From Polaribacter butkevichii (GTDB taxonomy: Bacteria > Bacteroidota > Bacteroidia > Flavobacteriales > Flavobacteriaceae): a stretch of DNA of 64,000 nt. Below the pieces are notes generated by a model that was not told the DNA's origin, made no database searches, and worked only from the letters and a program-made list of their open reading frames with translations. Position numbers and translations under genes: made by a program. The DNA is taken from NCBI RefSeq assembly GCF_038024105.1, contig NZ_CP150661.1:868001-932000 (forward strand), in the 5' to 3' direction. This document shows positions 53,010 to 62,596 of the stretch, in pieces. Every line of letters starts with the position of its first letter. Within the stretch, counting starts at the first letter, position 1.

Positions 53010-55550
53010 TTAAAACTCTTTCTTACCAAATTCACTATCAATAAATTTCGATTTATTTTTAGCTGCATTAAACGTATATGATAAATTTAAAGAAACCATA
53101 TCTACTTCATATCTATAATTTGTAGTGGTATAAAAATTACTTCCCGATGTTGTTATACGTTGCTCATTGGTTTTTAATAAGCCCATATCCATATTTTGCC
53201 ATTGTAAAGTAGCTGTTAATCTATCGTCCATAAACTTTTTTCTAAACGTTAAGTTTGGAGAGTAAAAACGAGAATCTTCACCCATTGCTGTATTTCTATC
53301 AGACAAATAATTAAAGGTAAACTGTAGCATCGCATTTTCCCAGAAATTATAGGTGGAGTTTAAGTTAAAAGAATAAATGGTAGATTTAGAATCAATATCA
53401 TAACTTCTGTCAATACCATCTCTATGATTAAAGTTTAAAACACCATCAATGGCATAATTATACACATTTACACCTATGGTATTGGTCCAGTTATGAGTTG
53501 GTTTAATGGTTGCTCCAATTTCTAAACCAACAGCATTACTTTTACCTACATTAGAATATACTCTATTAATTACACTATCTATAATTGCGCCACTTTTCTC
53601 ATAAGCCAACGTGTTTACACGGTTAATAACGTTATCTACATGTCTAAAATAAGCCGTTGCATACACAGCGTTCCCTCCTTTTAATTTTTTAGTAATTCCT
53701 AATTCTACTAAATCGATAAACTCTGGTAACAACTCATTGTCTCCTTGTTCAAAAACTTCAGAATGCTCACGTTCTGCAAAACTATTCATCTTAAAAGTAG
53801 TAGTTCTTTCTACCCTTTTACTATAAGCCGTTTTTATATTCGTTTTATCGTTAATTTTATATTGTAAAGATGCAGAAGGAAATAACTTTACAAAATCGTA
53901 ATTATATACATTCTCATTTGCTTCACTTCTTAAAGCCTCCTTATACACTCTATCCATAGATTCTAAACGAACTCCCGCAGCATAATCCCATTTACTTTTA
54001 GAACCTGTTACTTGTGCATACCCAGAATGAATAGTTCTTTTTAAACTAACATCACTAGAAAATTCAGGAACTATATCACTTTCGGTAAAATTTGAAACTA
54101 TATTTGAGTTTCTAAAATATTCAAAGGTACCCGTATGGTCTAAATCTCTAAATTGATATCCTGTTTCTAAAGTTCCAAAAGAAAAAGGTTTCCATTGGTA
54201 ATCTAAGTTAAAACGTGTTCCGTATAAAGGATTATCATTGGTATTATATTCTCTCTGATAAACGATATTATTATCAGGATTCCCTAAATTATCATTTTCT
54301 GTTGGACCTCCTAAAAAAGTATATTCATATAAAATTGATGCAGAAAGCTTAGATGCATTATCAAACTTGTGTGCATAATCAAAACTACCCAAAGCAAAAT
54401 CACCTTTTCTTGTTCTTAAGTTATGGTTGTAATAAGAAAAAGTATACAAACGATTGTCACTTCCAATCGGAGAAATAGCATGATTATCTGTATAAATAAT
54501 ATCTGCCAAACGATCTTTGGTACGTTTCCCTGCAAAAAGACCAATCGAATAACTATCCGATTTATTTGGAGTATAATCTACATTAAAACGTCCGTTATAA
54601 GTAACTTCATCAAAACTACGCTCACCATCCGAAGGTAAAAAAGTTGTTTTATTTTCTGGAGCATTTACAATGTACATATCTCCTTCTCTTCTACCCGTTT
54701 TATCATTTCTTTGGTAACTAGCACCCACAGAAATATTCCAATTATCTGTTCTTTTATTTACAGTAGCATCAATTCCGTATCTCTTTGCCGCTACCTTTGT
54801 ATCATACTCTTCTATCGAAGGAAATCCACCACGAACATTTACTTGTGCATATGTTCCGTTGATTGCCCCTTTTTTAGTGATGATGTTTAAGATTCCACCC
54901 TTTCCTTCCGGATCATACTTTGCAGAAGGCGCTGTAATTAACTCTACACTTTCTAAAGCATTTGCAGGCAATTGTGCTAAAATAATACTTGCATCACCTT
55001 GCGTTGGTTTTCCGTTGATTAAAACCGTAAAACCTTTACTACCTCTTACACTTATATCACCTAAACCATCTACAGTAATAGAAGGTAAGTTTTTAACCAC
55101 GTCTACCGCATTTCCACCAACAGTGCTTTGGTATTTTTTAGTATCAAAAACTTGTCGGTCTATTTTATGTACCACTGCACTTCTTTCGGATTTTACAACA
55201 ACTTCATTTAATTGATTTCCAGTTCCTAAAATTAGCGCTATCGTTCCTACATTTTTTCTCTCACCTTTTTTATTGATTACAACCGGCTTAATTGTTTTAA
55301 TTTGATACCCAATAAAAGAAGCTTCTAAATAATAGTTTCCTGGCTTAACATTTTCTATAGAAAATAAACCCTCTAAATTAGTTACAACACCTGTTACCAG
55401 TGTTTTATTACTGGAGTTATACAAAGCTAATGTTGCATATTCTAAAGGAGAATTGTCTTCTGAATCTGTTATTTTACCAGTTAATTGAGCAGTAGCAACC
55501 TGACTTGCAATAAGCGCGAGTACTAAAAATACACATTTTTTAAATTTCAT
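53010..55550 (-). CDS. TonB-dependent receptor, outer membrane beta-barrel family
   Basis: The 846-residue protein has a signal peptide (1-22, QVATAQ), a carboxypeptidase-regulatory-like domain (about 22-105, GKITDSEDNSPLEYATLAL), a plug domain (about 120-230; DVVKNLPSITVDGLGDISVRG and INGKPTQG, ending YDPEGKGGILNIITKKG) and a 22-strand-type barrel of the OMP_b-brl_3 type (PF14905-like). No SusD partner follows, so it probably takes up a small substrate such as a siderophore or peptide; the substrate is unknown. An AraC gene lies upstream. Monocistronic with its own terminator. Confidence 0.9.
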   Translation of the reverse strand: MKFKKCVFLVLALIASQVATAQLTGKITDSEDNSPLEYATLALYNSSNKTLVTGVVTNLEGLFSIENVKPGNYYLEASFIGYQIKTIKPVVINKKGERKNVGTIALILGTGNQLNEVVVKSERSAVVHKIDRQVFDTKKYQSTVGGNAVDVVKNLPSITVDGLGDISVRGSKGFTVLINGKPTQGDASIILAQLPANALESVELITAPSAKYDPEGKGGILNIITKKGAINGTYAQVNVRGGFPSIEEYDTKVAAKRYGIDATVNKRTDNWNISVGASYQRNDKTGRREGDMYIVNAPENKTTFLPSDGERSFDEVTYNGRFNVDYTPNKSDSYSIGLFAGKRTKDRLADIIYTDNHAISPIGSDNRLYTFSYYNHNLRTRKGDFALGSFDYAHKFDNASKLSASILYEYTFLGGPTENDNLGNPDNNIVYQREYNTNDNPLYGTRFNLDYQWKPFSFGTLETGYQFRDLDHTGTFEYFRNSNIVSNFTESDIVPEFSSDVSLKRTIHSGYAQVTGSKSKWDYAAGVRLESMDRVYKEALRSEANENVYNYDFVKLFPSASLQYKINDKTNIKTAYSKRVERTTTFKMNSFAEREHSEVFEQGDNELLPEFIDLVELGITKKLKGGNAVYATAYFRHVDNVINRVNTLAYEKSGAIIDSVINRVYSNVGKSNAVGLEIGATIKPTHNWTNTIGVNVYNYAIDGVLNFNHRDGIDRSYDIDSKSTIYSFNLNSTYNFWENAMLQFTFNYLSDRNTAMGEDSRFYSPNLTFRKKFMDDRLTATLQWQNMDMGLLKTNEQRITTSGSNFYTTTNYRYEVDMVSLNLSYTFNAAKNKSKFIDSEFGKKEF

Positions 55551-55690
55551 TGAAATTGGTTTTTATCTAAGTTATAATTTGGTTTAATTATATTATGAAG
55601 TGGTTAGACTAAATAAACAAATAAGGTTTCATGGGTTTCATTTTTATCCACAGTAAAAGCCTGCAAAATAACATCTTTCATACTTTCTAG

Positions 55691-55698
55691 CAAAAGTA
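55691..55698 (-). promoter_or_regulatory. -7 promoter box of the TonB-dependent receptor gene
   Basis: TACTTTTG on the minus strand (55698-55691) fits TAnnTTTG, 140 bases before the ATG, which would give a long 5' leader. No clear -33 is seen. Confidence 0.5.
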
Positions 55699-55743
55699 CT
55701 TTAGTGTATTGTTTTAAAATGGTCTATTTGAAAATTTTATGGT

Positions 55744-56565
55744 CTAAATAATTTTCTTAGGCTTCTTAAACTGTTTGGGAGTTTCACCTGTGTAGCGTTT
55801 AAAATATTTTGTAAAATGAGAAGAATCTTTAAAGCCTAAACTATACGCAACATCGCTAATAGTCTCATTTGTATATAACAAACGTCTTTTAACTTCTTTT
55901 ATAATATGATCTGCAATTATATCTGATGCAGATTTACCATATTCTTTTCTACAAATTGCATTTAAGTTCTGAGGAGTTGTATTTAAAGCTTCTGCATAAA
56001 AATTGACATTATTTTTTAGCGTGCGAGACAAAAGATCTGTAAAAAGCAAAACCACATCTGTACTCTCTACTTTTTTTAAATGTGCATACGCTACTAACTT
56101 AGAAAACAATGCTTTTAATGCGCCTTCTACCGCCTCTCTATTTACAATTTCTTGTTGCTTTTCCCATGCCAATGATTTAAAAAGAGCTTTTAAAGAAACA
56201 TCTTTTTTTGTTGTTTTTATTTTTGATGTATGTTGTAGTTTTAATAGCTGATGATTTATAAACTTATCTAAGGTTTTTTCTAAAAAAACTTCTTTTATAA
56301 TGATTACAAACCCTTTTGGTTGGGTTGTAATTTCCCAATGATGCACTTCATCTTTTTTAATTACAAAAACCGTTGATGGTTTTATTTTATAACTCTTTAA
56401 ATCTACATGATGATATCCTGTACCTTTTATAAAGTACACAATTTCTAGGTACTTATTATGCTTATGTGGTTTTGTATACCGTTTTGTAACATCAAATTCT
56501 TCAATTTTAATGTCGCTATATTCTGCTATTTTATTGTAGGTATCAATTTTGCTCTTCATCAACAT
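55744..56565 (-). CDS. AraC-family transcription regulator
   Basis: The 273-residue protein has an N-terminal cupin sensor (HKHNKYLEIVYFIKGTGYHHV, residues 33-53, with KKDEVHHWEI) and a C-terminal double HTH (about 180-270: INA-type AEALNTTPQNLNAICRKEYG and VAYSLGFKDSSHFTKYFKRYTGETPKQF). ATG is at 56565 or 56559. It lies just upstream of, and in line with, the TonB receptor gene, so that gene is a possible target. Ligand unknown. Confidence 0.9.
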   Translation of the reverse strand: MLMKSKIDTYNKIAEYSDIKIEEFDVTKRYTKPHKHNKYLEIVYFIKGTGYHHVDLKSYKIKPSTVFVIKKDEVHHWEITTQPKGFVIIIKEVFLEKTLDKFINHQLLKLQHTSKIKTTKKDVSLKALFKSLAWEKQQEIVNREAVEGALKALFSKLVAYAHLKKVESTDVVLLFTDLLSRTLKNNVNFYAEALNTTPQNLNAICRKEYGKSASDIIADHIIKEVKRRLLYTNETISDVAYSLGFKDSSHFTKYFKRYTGETPKQFKKPKKII

Positions 56566-56595
56566 CTTTTAAAGTAAGTTGTAAAACAATGATAT

Positions 56596-56629
56596 AAAAA
56601 AAATCCTTCTGAACAGAAGGATTTTTTTT
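56596..56629 (-). terminator. Terminator of the cold-shock-domain gene
   Basis: AAATCCTTCT pairs with AGAAGGATTT around GAAC (56601-56624), with A- and T-runs on the two sides. Located between the cold-shock gene (minus) and the AraC gene. Confidence 0.92.
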
Positions 56630-56647
56630 ATAGTGTAAAATAAAGTA

Positions 56648-57100
56648 CTAAACTTTTTTAACTTTAACTGCATTCATACCACGCATACCTCTTTCTAATT
56701 CGAAAGAAACTTTATCGTTTTCTGCAATTTCATCTATTAAACCACTTACGTGTGTAAAATATTTTTCGTTATTTTCTAAGTCTATAATAAACCCAAAACC
56801 TTTAGATGAATCAAAGAAAGAAACTTTTCCTTTTCTAACAGGATCTTCTTCTGGTAAATCTTCTTTTTTGGTTACTGAAATCTGAATATCTTCCAATTCA
56901 TATTCTACTTTTAAATCTGGATCTGGTGGAGTATCTGTTAAATTTCCATTATGATCTACATAAGCAAATTGGATACCTGTTGATCCATTTTCTTCTTTGT
57001 TCGCTTTTCTAGCGTCCATTTTCTTTTGCTTGTCTTGACGTTTTTTTAAACGTTTTTTTTCTTTTTCACTTTTACTAAAGGTTTGCTGCGATTTTGCCAT
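56648..57100 (-). CDS. Cold-shock-domain protein with charged N-terminal extension
   Basis: The 150-residue protein has a Lys/Gln/Arg-rich N-terminal part (about 1-40, KKRLKKRQDKQKKMDARK), a linker, and a C-terminal cold-shock domain (about 87-150) with RNP1 KGFGFI and RNP2 YFTHV. It binds RNA or single-stranded DNA. The basic tail is unlike the 70-residue CspA class and could bind ribosomes or nucleic acid. A long 5' leader (about 117 bases) is predicted, as is common for cold-regulated csp genes. Confidence 0.92.
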   Translation of the reverse strand: MAKSQQTFSKSEKEKKRLKKRQDKQKKMDARKANKEENGSTGIQFAYVDHNGNLTDTPPDPDLKVEYELEDIQISVTKKEDLPEEDPVRKGKVSFFDSSKGFGFIIDLENNEKYFTHVSGLIDEIAENDKVSFELERGMRGMNAVKVKKV

Positions 57101-57220
57101 TAAAAATATAAGAGTTTTTTAAATTAATATTTCTGAAAAGATAAAATACCTAACTGGAAATTCGAAATCAAACTAACGCTAACTAGTGTATTTAGAGGAG
57201 TGTATTTTTTCTTAGTGGCG

Positions 57221-57251
57221 CAAAGATACGACAAATTTAAAAGTTTTCAAA
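57221..57251 (-). promoter_or_regulatory. Promoter of the cold-shock-domain gene
   Basis: On the minus strand TTTG (57251-57248) and TATCTTTG (57228-57221) are separated by 19 bases, matching the Bacteroidota -33/-7 layout. It would give a 5' leader of about 117 bases. The rest of 57101-57401 contains the TetR site. Confidence 0.75.
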
Positions 57252-57357
57252 ATAGTTAGACATTTAAGAAATATTTATTTACAAGAACGATACTGTAATA
57301 AATGATAAGTTAAAATAATCTTAACATAGTAAAATAATATAGTAACACTTACATAGT

Positions 57358-57380
57358 TAATAGTAATACTATTATATTTG
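57358..57380 (+). promoter_or_regulatory. TetR operator overlapping the exporter-operon promoter
   Basis: TAATAGTAATACTATTA (57358-57374) is a near-perfect palindrome and abuts the -7 box TATATTTG (57373-57380), 22 bases before the TetR ATG. Autorepression and control of the exporter genes is likely. Confidence 0.7.
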
Positions 57381-57401
57381 CAATTGAATAATTATGCTAC
57401 T

Positions 57402-58073
57402 ATGAAAAACTTATTATCTGTTTTAAAAATTTCTGTTCCAGATAAAATATTTATCAAAGATCCTGAAACATCTGTTTTAGGAAAAAAAATTATAGAACAT
57501 AGTATTCTACTAATTAATGAAATTGGTTTTGAAGCCTTTACTTTTAAAAAACTAGGCACTAAAATTGGATCTAACGAAAGCTCTATTTACAGATATTTTG
57601 AGAGTAAACACAAATTACTTTTGTACCTTTCCTCTTGGTATTGGGCATGGTTAGAATACCAATTGGTTATAGAAACTTTTAGTATTTCTGAAGACAACGA
57701 AAAATTAGAAAAAGCAATACAAGTGGTTACAAGAACAGTAAAAGAAGAGGCTAACTTTTTACATATAAACAAACCTTTTCTACATAAAATTATTATTAAT
57801 GAAAGCTCTAAATCTTTTTTAAGAAAAGAAGTAGACGCAGATAATAAAGAAGGTTATTTTGAAGTTTACAAGCGGGTAATTACACGAATTAGCACCATGA
57901 TATTGGCTGTAAATAAAAACTACCCTTATGCTTTAAGTTTAGCAAGTACTATTGTAGAAGGTAGTTTGCACCAACATTATCTTAAAGACCATTTTCCTTT
58001 AATAACAGATAGCAAACCTAAAGAAACACCTACTAATTTTTTTATTCATTTAGTTAAAAGTACAATCAAATAA
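57402..58073 (+). CDS. TetR/AcrR-family regulator of the type I exporter operon
   Basis: The 224-residue protein starts MKNLLSVLKIS (ATG 57402; an in-frame TTG at 57378 lies in the promoter). The TetR HTH is at about 30-75 (INEIGFEAFTFKKLGTKIGSN and SSIYRYFESKHKLL), then a helical ligand domain. ABC-transporter gene starts 2 bases after its stop, so the regulator is made with the transporter it probably controls. The exporter substrate and inducer are unknown. Confidence 0.9.
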   Translation: MKNLLSVLKISVPDKIFIKDPETSVLGKKIIEHSILLINEIGFEAFTFKKLGTKIGSNESSIYRYFESKHKLLLYLSSWYWAWLEYQLVIETFSISEDNEKLEKAIQVVTRTVKEEANFLHINKPFLHKIIINESSKSFLRKEVDADNKEGYFEVYKRVITRISTMILAVNKNYPYALSLASTIVEGSLHQHYLKDHFPLITDSKPKETPTNFFIHLVKSTIK

Positions 58074-58075
58074 AT

Positions 58076-59740
58076 ATGGAAAACAAACAATTAACTCCTT
58101 GGCAAAGATTTGTTGGTGTATTAAAATTAGAAAGAAAAGATATCTTTCAAATATTTTACTATGCCATTTTTGGTGGTCTTGTAGCACTTTCTCTTCCCTT
58201 AGGTATTCAGGCAATTATTAATTTAATACAGGGAGCACAGGTTTCTACTTCTTGGATCGTTTTAGTTATCCTTGTTACTATTGGTGTTGTTTTTTCTGGT
58301 GCATTGCAATTAATGCAGTTAAGAATTATAGAAACTATACAACAAAGAATTTTTACCAGAGCTTCTTTTGAATTAAGTTTTCGTTTTCCTAAAATAAAAA
58401 TGAATGAGTTACGTAATAACTACCCTCCTGAATTGGCCAATCGTTTTTTTGATACTTTAACCATACAAAAAGGGTTATCAAAAATATTAATTGATGTACC
58501 AACCGCTTTGTTACAAATTATTTTTGCGCTGATTTTACTCTCATTTTACCACGCCTTTTTTATTGTTTTTGGTATTCTTTTGTTACTTTTAATTTATATC
58601 GTATTCAAATTTACCGCTCAAAAAGGACTAGAAACCAGCTTAATAGAATCTAAAAAGAAATATAAAGTTGCACATTGGATACAGGAAGTGGCAAGAACTG
58701 TTGTGAGCTTTAAATTGTCTGGAAATACCAGTTTAGCATTAGAAAAAAATGATGACTTGGTCAATAAATATTTAGAAGCTAGAGAAAATCATTTTAAAAT
58801 ATTGATGCTACAATTTATTCAAATGATTGGCTTTAAAGTAATTGTTACTGCTAGTTTGCTATTAATTGGTGGGGCTTTGGTATTAAATCAAGAAATGAAT
58901 ATTGGGCAATTTGTGGCTGCAGAAATTATTATCCTTTTGGTTATACAATCTGTAGAAAAACTAATTATAGGTTTAGAGTCTTTTTATGATGTACTTACAT
59001 CTATAGAAAAAATAGGTCAGGTTGTAGATAAAGAACTAGAGTCGCAAGAAGGAGAAAAACCTTTATTTAAAAACGGTTTAACTGTAGAGTTAGATGGTGT
59101 TTCTTATGGGGTAGAAAATAGAGAAAAACACATTATTAAAAATGTATCTGTTACTTTAAATCCTAAAAGTAGAATTTTAGTAATGGGAGAAAGTGGTGCA
59201 GGAAAATCTACTTTATTACGTTTAATATCTGGAGTTATAGAACCTGTTTCGGGTAACATATATGTTAATAATCTATCTTTAAGTAGCTTAAATTTAAATC
59301 ACTACCGTTCTCAACTTGGTTTATCATTGTCTGACGAAACCCCTTTTGAAGGTAGCATTAAAAAGAATTTAGTTTTTAATAATAAAAACATTAAGGATGA
59401 ACTTATTTATGAAGTTTTAGAAATTGTTGGTTTAACTCAATTTTTAAAAGAACAACCCAAAGGTTTAGAAACTGTTTTATATCCAGAAGGAAGACAAATG
59501 TCTTACACCATTGCAAAAAAATTAATTTTAGCTAGAGCCATTATTAAGCAACCTAAAATATTGATTCTAGAAGACCCATTAGATCAATTTAATTTAGAAG
59601 AAACTGTTCGAATCATTAATTATTTAACAGACGTTAAAAGACCTTGGGCTTTAATTGTAGTAAGTAGTAAAAAAAGTTGGAGAACTCAATGTAACGAAAC
59701 AATTACTTTAGAAAAAGGAGAAATTAAATCAATAAATTAA
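58076..59740 (+). CDS. Type I-exporter ABC protein with degenerate ATPase domain
   Basis: The 554-residue protein has six predicted membrane helices (about 20-300, YAIFGGLVALSLPLGIQAII first) and an NBD. Walker A is intact, GESGAGKST (371-379), but the signature is QMSYTIAKK instead of LSGGQ (475-480 region). Walker B is ILILED (495-500) with Glu-Asp in place of Asp-Glu, and the switch His is Ser (VVSSKKS). The fold is that of a HlyB-type exporter and the following genes are HlyD- and TolC-like. ATP hydrolysis may be weak, so this may work in an unusual way. Confidence 0.88.
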   Translation: MENKQLTPWQRFVGVLKLERKDIFQIFYYAIFGGLVALSLPLGIQAIINLIQGAQVSTSWIVLVILVTIGVVFSGALQLMQLRIIETIQQRIFTRASFELSFRFPKIKMNELRNNYPPELANRFFDTLTIQKGLSKILIDVPTALLQIIFALILLSFYHAFFIVFGILLLLLIYIVFKFTAQKGLETSLIESKKKYKVAHWIQEVARTVVSFKLSGNTSLALEKNDDLVNKYLEARENHFKILMLQFIQMIGFKVIVTASLLLIGGALVLNQEMNIGQFVAAEIIILLVIQSVEKLIIGLESFYDVLTSIEKIGQVVDKELESQEGEKPLFKNGLTVELDGVSYGVENREKHIIKNVSVTLNPKSRILVMGESGAGKSTLLRLISGVIEPVSGNIYVNNLSLSSLNLNHYRSQLGLSLSDETPFEGSIKKNLVFNNKNIKDELIYEVLEIVGLTQFLKEQPKGLETVLYPEGRQMSYTIAKKLILARAIIKQPKILILEDPLDQFNLEETVRIINYLTDVKRPWALIVVSSKKSWRTQCNETITLEKGEIKSIN

Positions 59741-59746
59741 GGAGCA

Positions 59747-61099
59747 ATGTTAAACATATCTAACAACCAATTACACAAAACTGTTGATTTAAAAGATTTT
59801 AAATCGGGCAAAATTATTTTTACAAAAGAGTACTACAAAGCTTTTAACAAATTTCTTTTGGTTTTTGCTTGTATCGGCCTTATTGCCCTCTTTTTACCTT
59901 GGACACAAAATATATCTGGTAAGGGATTGGTAACTACCCTAACACCTAACCAAAGACCACAAACCATACAATCTCAAATTCCTGGAAGAATTGAAGAATG
60001 GTTTGTAACCGAAGGTGATTTTGTAAAAAAAGGAGATACTATTTTAAGAATTTCTGAAGTAAAAAGCGATTATTTTGACCAACGTTTAATTGAAAGAACA
60101 AGCGATCAAATTAATGCAAAATCGTCTTCTGTAAACGCGTATCAAGGAAAAGTAGCTGCTTTAAAAAGACAAGTAAATGCCTTAAAACAAGAACAACGCT
60201 TAAAAATAGAACAAACAAAAAATAAATTACTACAATCTAAATTAAAAGTAAAAAGTGATAGCATTGATTTTGAAGCTGCTAAAACAAATACTTTAATTGC
60301 CGAAAAACAGTACAATCGTACGCAAACCTTACAAAGCGAAGGCTTAAAAGCGGTAAAAGATGTAGAAGATAAAAGATTAAAATTACAAGCTACACAAGCA
60401 AAACTAATTTCTCAAGAAAATAAACTTTTAGCAAGTAGAAATAATATTTTAAATGCACAATTAGAACTATCTCGAATAAACGCCACGTACACCGATAAAA
60501 TTTCTAAATCACAAAGTGATATGTACACAGCACAATCTAGTGGTTTTGATGCAGAAGCACAAGTGTCTAAATTAGAAAATAGCAGAAGCAATTATAGTGT
60601 TAGAAATAGCCTATTATACATTACAGCTCCACAAAATGGTTTTATAAACAAAGCTATTAAAGGCGGAATTGGAGGCACTTTTAAAGCTGGAGATGATTTG
60701 GTTGGTATTATGCCAGAAAAATATGATTTAGCAGTAGAAACTTTTGTACGACCTATAGATTTACCTTTATTACATATTGGCGATAAAATGCGTGTTCAGT
60801 TTGATGGTTGGCCTGCAATTGTTTTTAGTGGTTGGCCTAATGCTTCTTACGGTACGTATGGCGCAAAAGTAATTGCTATCGAAAACTTTATAAGTCCCAA
60901 TGGTAAATACAGAGTTTTAATTGCTCCAGATACTACAGATTATAATTGGCCCGAAGGGATTAGAGTTGGTTCTGGCGCAAAAACTATTGCACTTTTAGAA
61001 GATGTACCTATTTATTTTGAAATGTGGAGACAACTTAACAGCTTCCCTCCTAACTACTATCAGCCAGAAGGAACAAAAAGTGATACAAAGAAAAAATAA
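59747..61099 (+). CDS. HlyD-family membrane fusion protein
   Basis: The 450-residue adaptor has an N-terminal cytoplasmic part, one membrane helix (about 35-55, FLLVFACIGLIALFLPW), a first lipoyl half (QIPGRIEEWFVTEGDFVKKGD), a long coiled coil (about 105-285), a second lipoyl half (LYITAPQNGFINKAIKGG) and a C-terminal barrel. It links the ABC protein in the inner membrane to the TolC-like protein. It starts 6 bases after the ABC gene. Unlike the HlyD at 4534 it is intact. Confidence 0.92.
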   Translation: MLNISNNQLHKTVDLKDFKSGKIIFTKEYYKAFNKFLLVFACIGLIALFLPWTQNISGKGLVTTLTPNQRPQTIQSQIPGRIEEWFVTEGDFVKKGDTILRISEVKSDYFDQRLIERTSDQINAKSSSVNAYQGKVAALKRQVNALKQEQRLKIEQTKNKLLQSKLKVKSDSIDFEAAKTNTLIAEKQYNRTQTLQSEGLKAVKDVEDKRLKLQATQAKLISQENKLLASRNNILNAQLELSRINATYTDKISKSQSDMYTAQSSGFDAEAQVSKLENSRSNYSVRNSLLYITAPQNGFINKAIKGGIGGTFKAGDDLVGIMPEKYDLAVETFVRPIDLPLLHIGDKMRVQFDGWPAIVFSGWPNASYGTYGAKVIAIENFISPNGKYRVLIAPDTTDYNWPEGIRVGSGAKTIALLEDVPIYFEMWRQLNSFPPNYYQPEGTKSDTKKK

Positions 61100-61126
61100 T
61101 ATCAATTTTATTATTGAAACAGAAAT

Positions 61127-62527
61127 ATGAAAAAATATCTTTTAATATTCCTTCTAACTTTTACATCAGGATATTTTGCTCAAGAAAAGGTAGCCTCTGT
61201 AATGACATTATCTGAGTACTTAAGCTATGTTAAAAATTACCATCCTATTGTTAAACAAGCAAACCTGATAATTAATGAAAGTGAAGCTAAATTACTAAAA
61301 GCGAGAGGTGCTTTTGATCCTAAAATTGAAGTAGATTTTAATAAAAAACAGTTTAAAGAAAAAGAATATTATAACAAACTAAATGCAGCTTTTAAAATTC
61401 CCACTTATTACGGAATTGAATTTAAAGCAAATTTCGAAAATAATGATGGCTATTACTTAAACCCAGAAAACACGGTTCCGGAAGATGGTTTGTATAGTGC
61501 AGGGGTTTCTGTTTCTTTATTAAACGGATTGCTCATTAACAAAAGAATGGCTTCTTTAAAACAAGCTAAATTCTTTTTAAATCAGGCTAAGGAAGAGCAA
61601 CAGATTTTAGTGAATGAGATATTATACAACGCTGCCTTGTCTTATTTTAATTGGCTAAAAACATATCATCAAAATAGTGTTTATAAAGAGTTTTTAACCA
61701 ATGCCAAAACTCGTTTTAAAGCCACTAAAAGAGCTTTTTTAGAGGGAGAAAAACCTGCTATAGATACTACAGAAGCAGCAATTACTTTAAAAACAAGAAA
61801 ACTAAATCTAGAGAAATCTAGAATTAAATTGATAAAATCTTCTTTAGAATTGTCTAACTTTTTATGGCTGAGTGATAATACGCCAGTAGAGCTACAAGAT
61901 CATATTATTCCTGATACAAATACCATAGATAATGTAGATACTACTTTTAATATTGCCTTATTTAATAATGCTAATTTTGACATCAATAACCACCCTAAAA
62001 TAAAATCTTTAGCATATAAAATAAAGAGTTTAACCATTGATAAAAATTTAAAATTGAACAATTTACTACCTAAATTAGATGTTCAGTACAACTTTCTTAC
62101 AGAAAATGGTCATCAAATAAATTCTTTAAATACTCAAAACTATAAAGCAGGTATTAATTTTAAAGTTCCTTTGTTTTTAAGAAAAGAAAGAGGAGATTTG
62201 AAACTCTCTAAAATAAAGTTACAAGACAAAAAACTAGAGAATGAAATTGCCAAAGTTGCCATTAAAAATAAAGTAACAGCCATTGAACAAGAATTAGCTT
62301 CTTATGTTTTACAAAATAGTTTAACAACCGATATTGTTAAAGATTACGGTACCTTATTAAAAGCAGAAGATAGAAAGTTTTTTTTAGGAGAAAGCTCTTT
62401 ATTCTTGGTAAACTACAGAGAAGTTAAATTAATAGAAGCCAAACTAAAGGCTATAGATTTAGAAAATGCTTTCTTTAAAACCAAAGCTAGTTTATTTAAA
62501 GCAATTGTTATTTCTATTAATGAATAA
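61127..62527 (+). CDS. TolC-family outer membrane channel
   Basis: The 466-residue protein has a signal peptide (1-18, GYFAQ) and two TolC repeats with LLKARGAFDPKIEVDFNK, LAALSYFNWLK-type helices, and a second repeat with KTKASLFKAIV at the end. It forms the trimeric exit duct of the tripartite exporter. It follows the HlyD gene after 27 bases and closes the TetR-ABC-HlyD-TolC operon. Substrate unknown. Confidence 0.92.
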   Translation: MKKYLLIFLLTFTSGYFAQEKVASVMTLSEYLSYVKNYHPIVKQANLIINESEAKLLKARGAFDPKIEVDFNKKQFKEKEYYNKLNAAFKIPTYYGIEFKANFENNDGYYLNPENTVPEDGLYSAGVSVSLLNGLLINKRMASLKQAKFFLNQAKEEQQILVNEILYNAALSYFNWLKTYHQNSVYKEFLTNAKTRFKATKRAFLEGEKPAIDTTEAAITLKTRKLNLEKSRIKLIKSSLELSNFLWLSDNTPVELQDHIIPDTNTIDNVDTTFNIALFNNANFDINNHPKIKSLAYKIKSLTIDKNLKLNNLLPKLDVQYNFLTENGHQINSLNTQNYKAGINFKVPLFLRKERGDLKLSKIKLQDKKLENEIAKVAIKNKVTAIEQELASYVLQNSLTTDIVKDYGTLLKAEDRKFFLGESSLFLVNYREVKLIEAKLKAIDLENAFFKTKASLFKAIVISINE

Positions 62528-62596
62528 AACTTTATAGAAACACTTTACAAGTTTTTTTGTACTTTTAATCAATTGAATCACTATAAAAACAACTAT

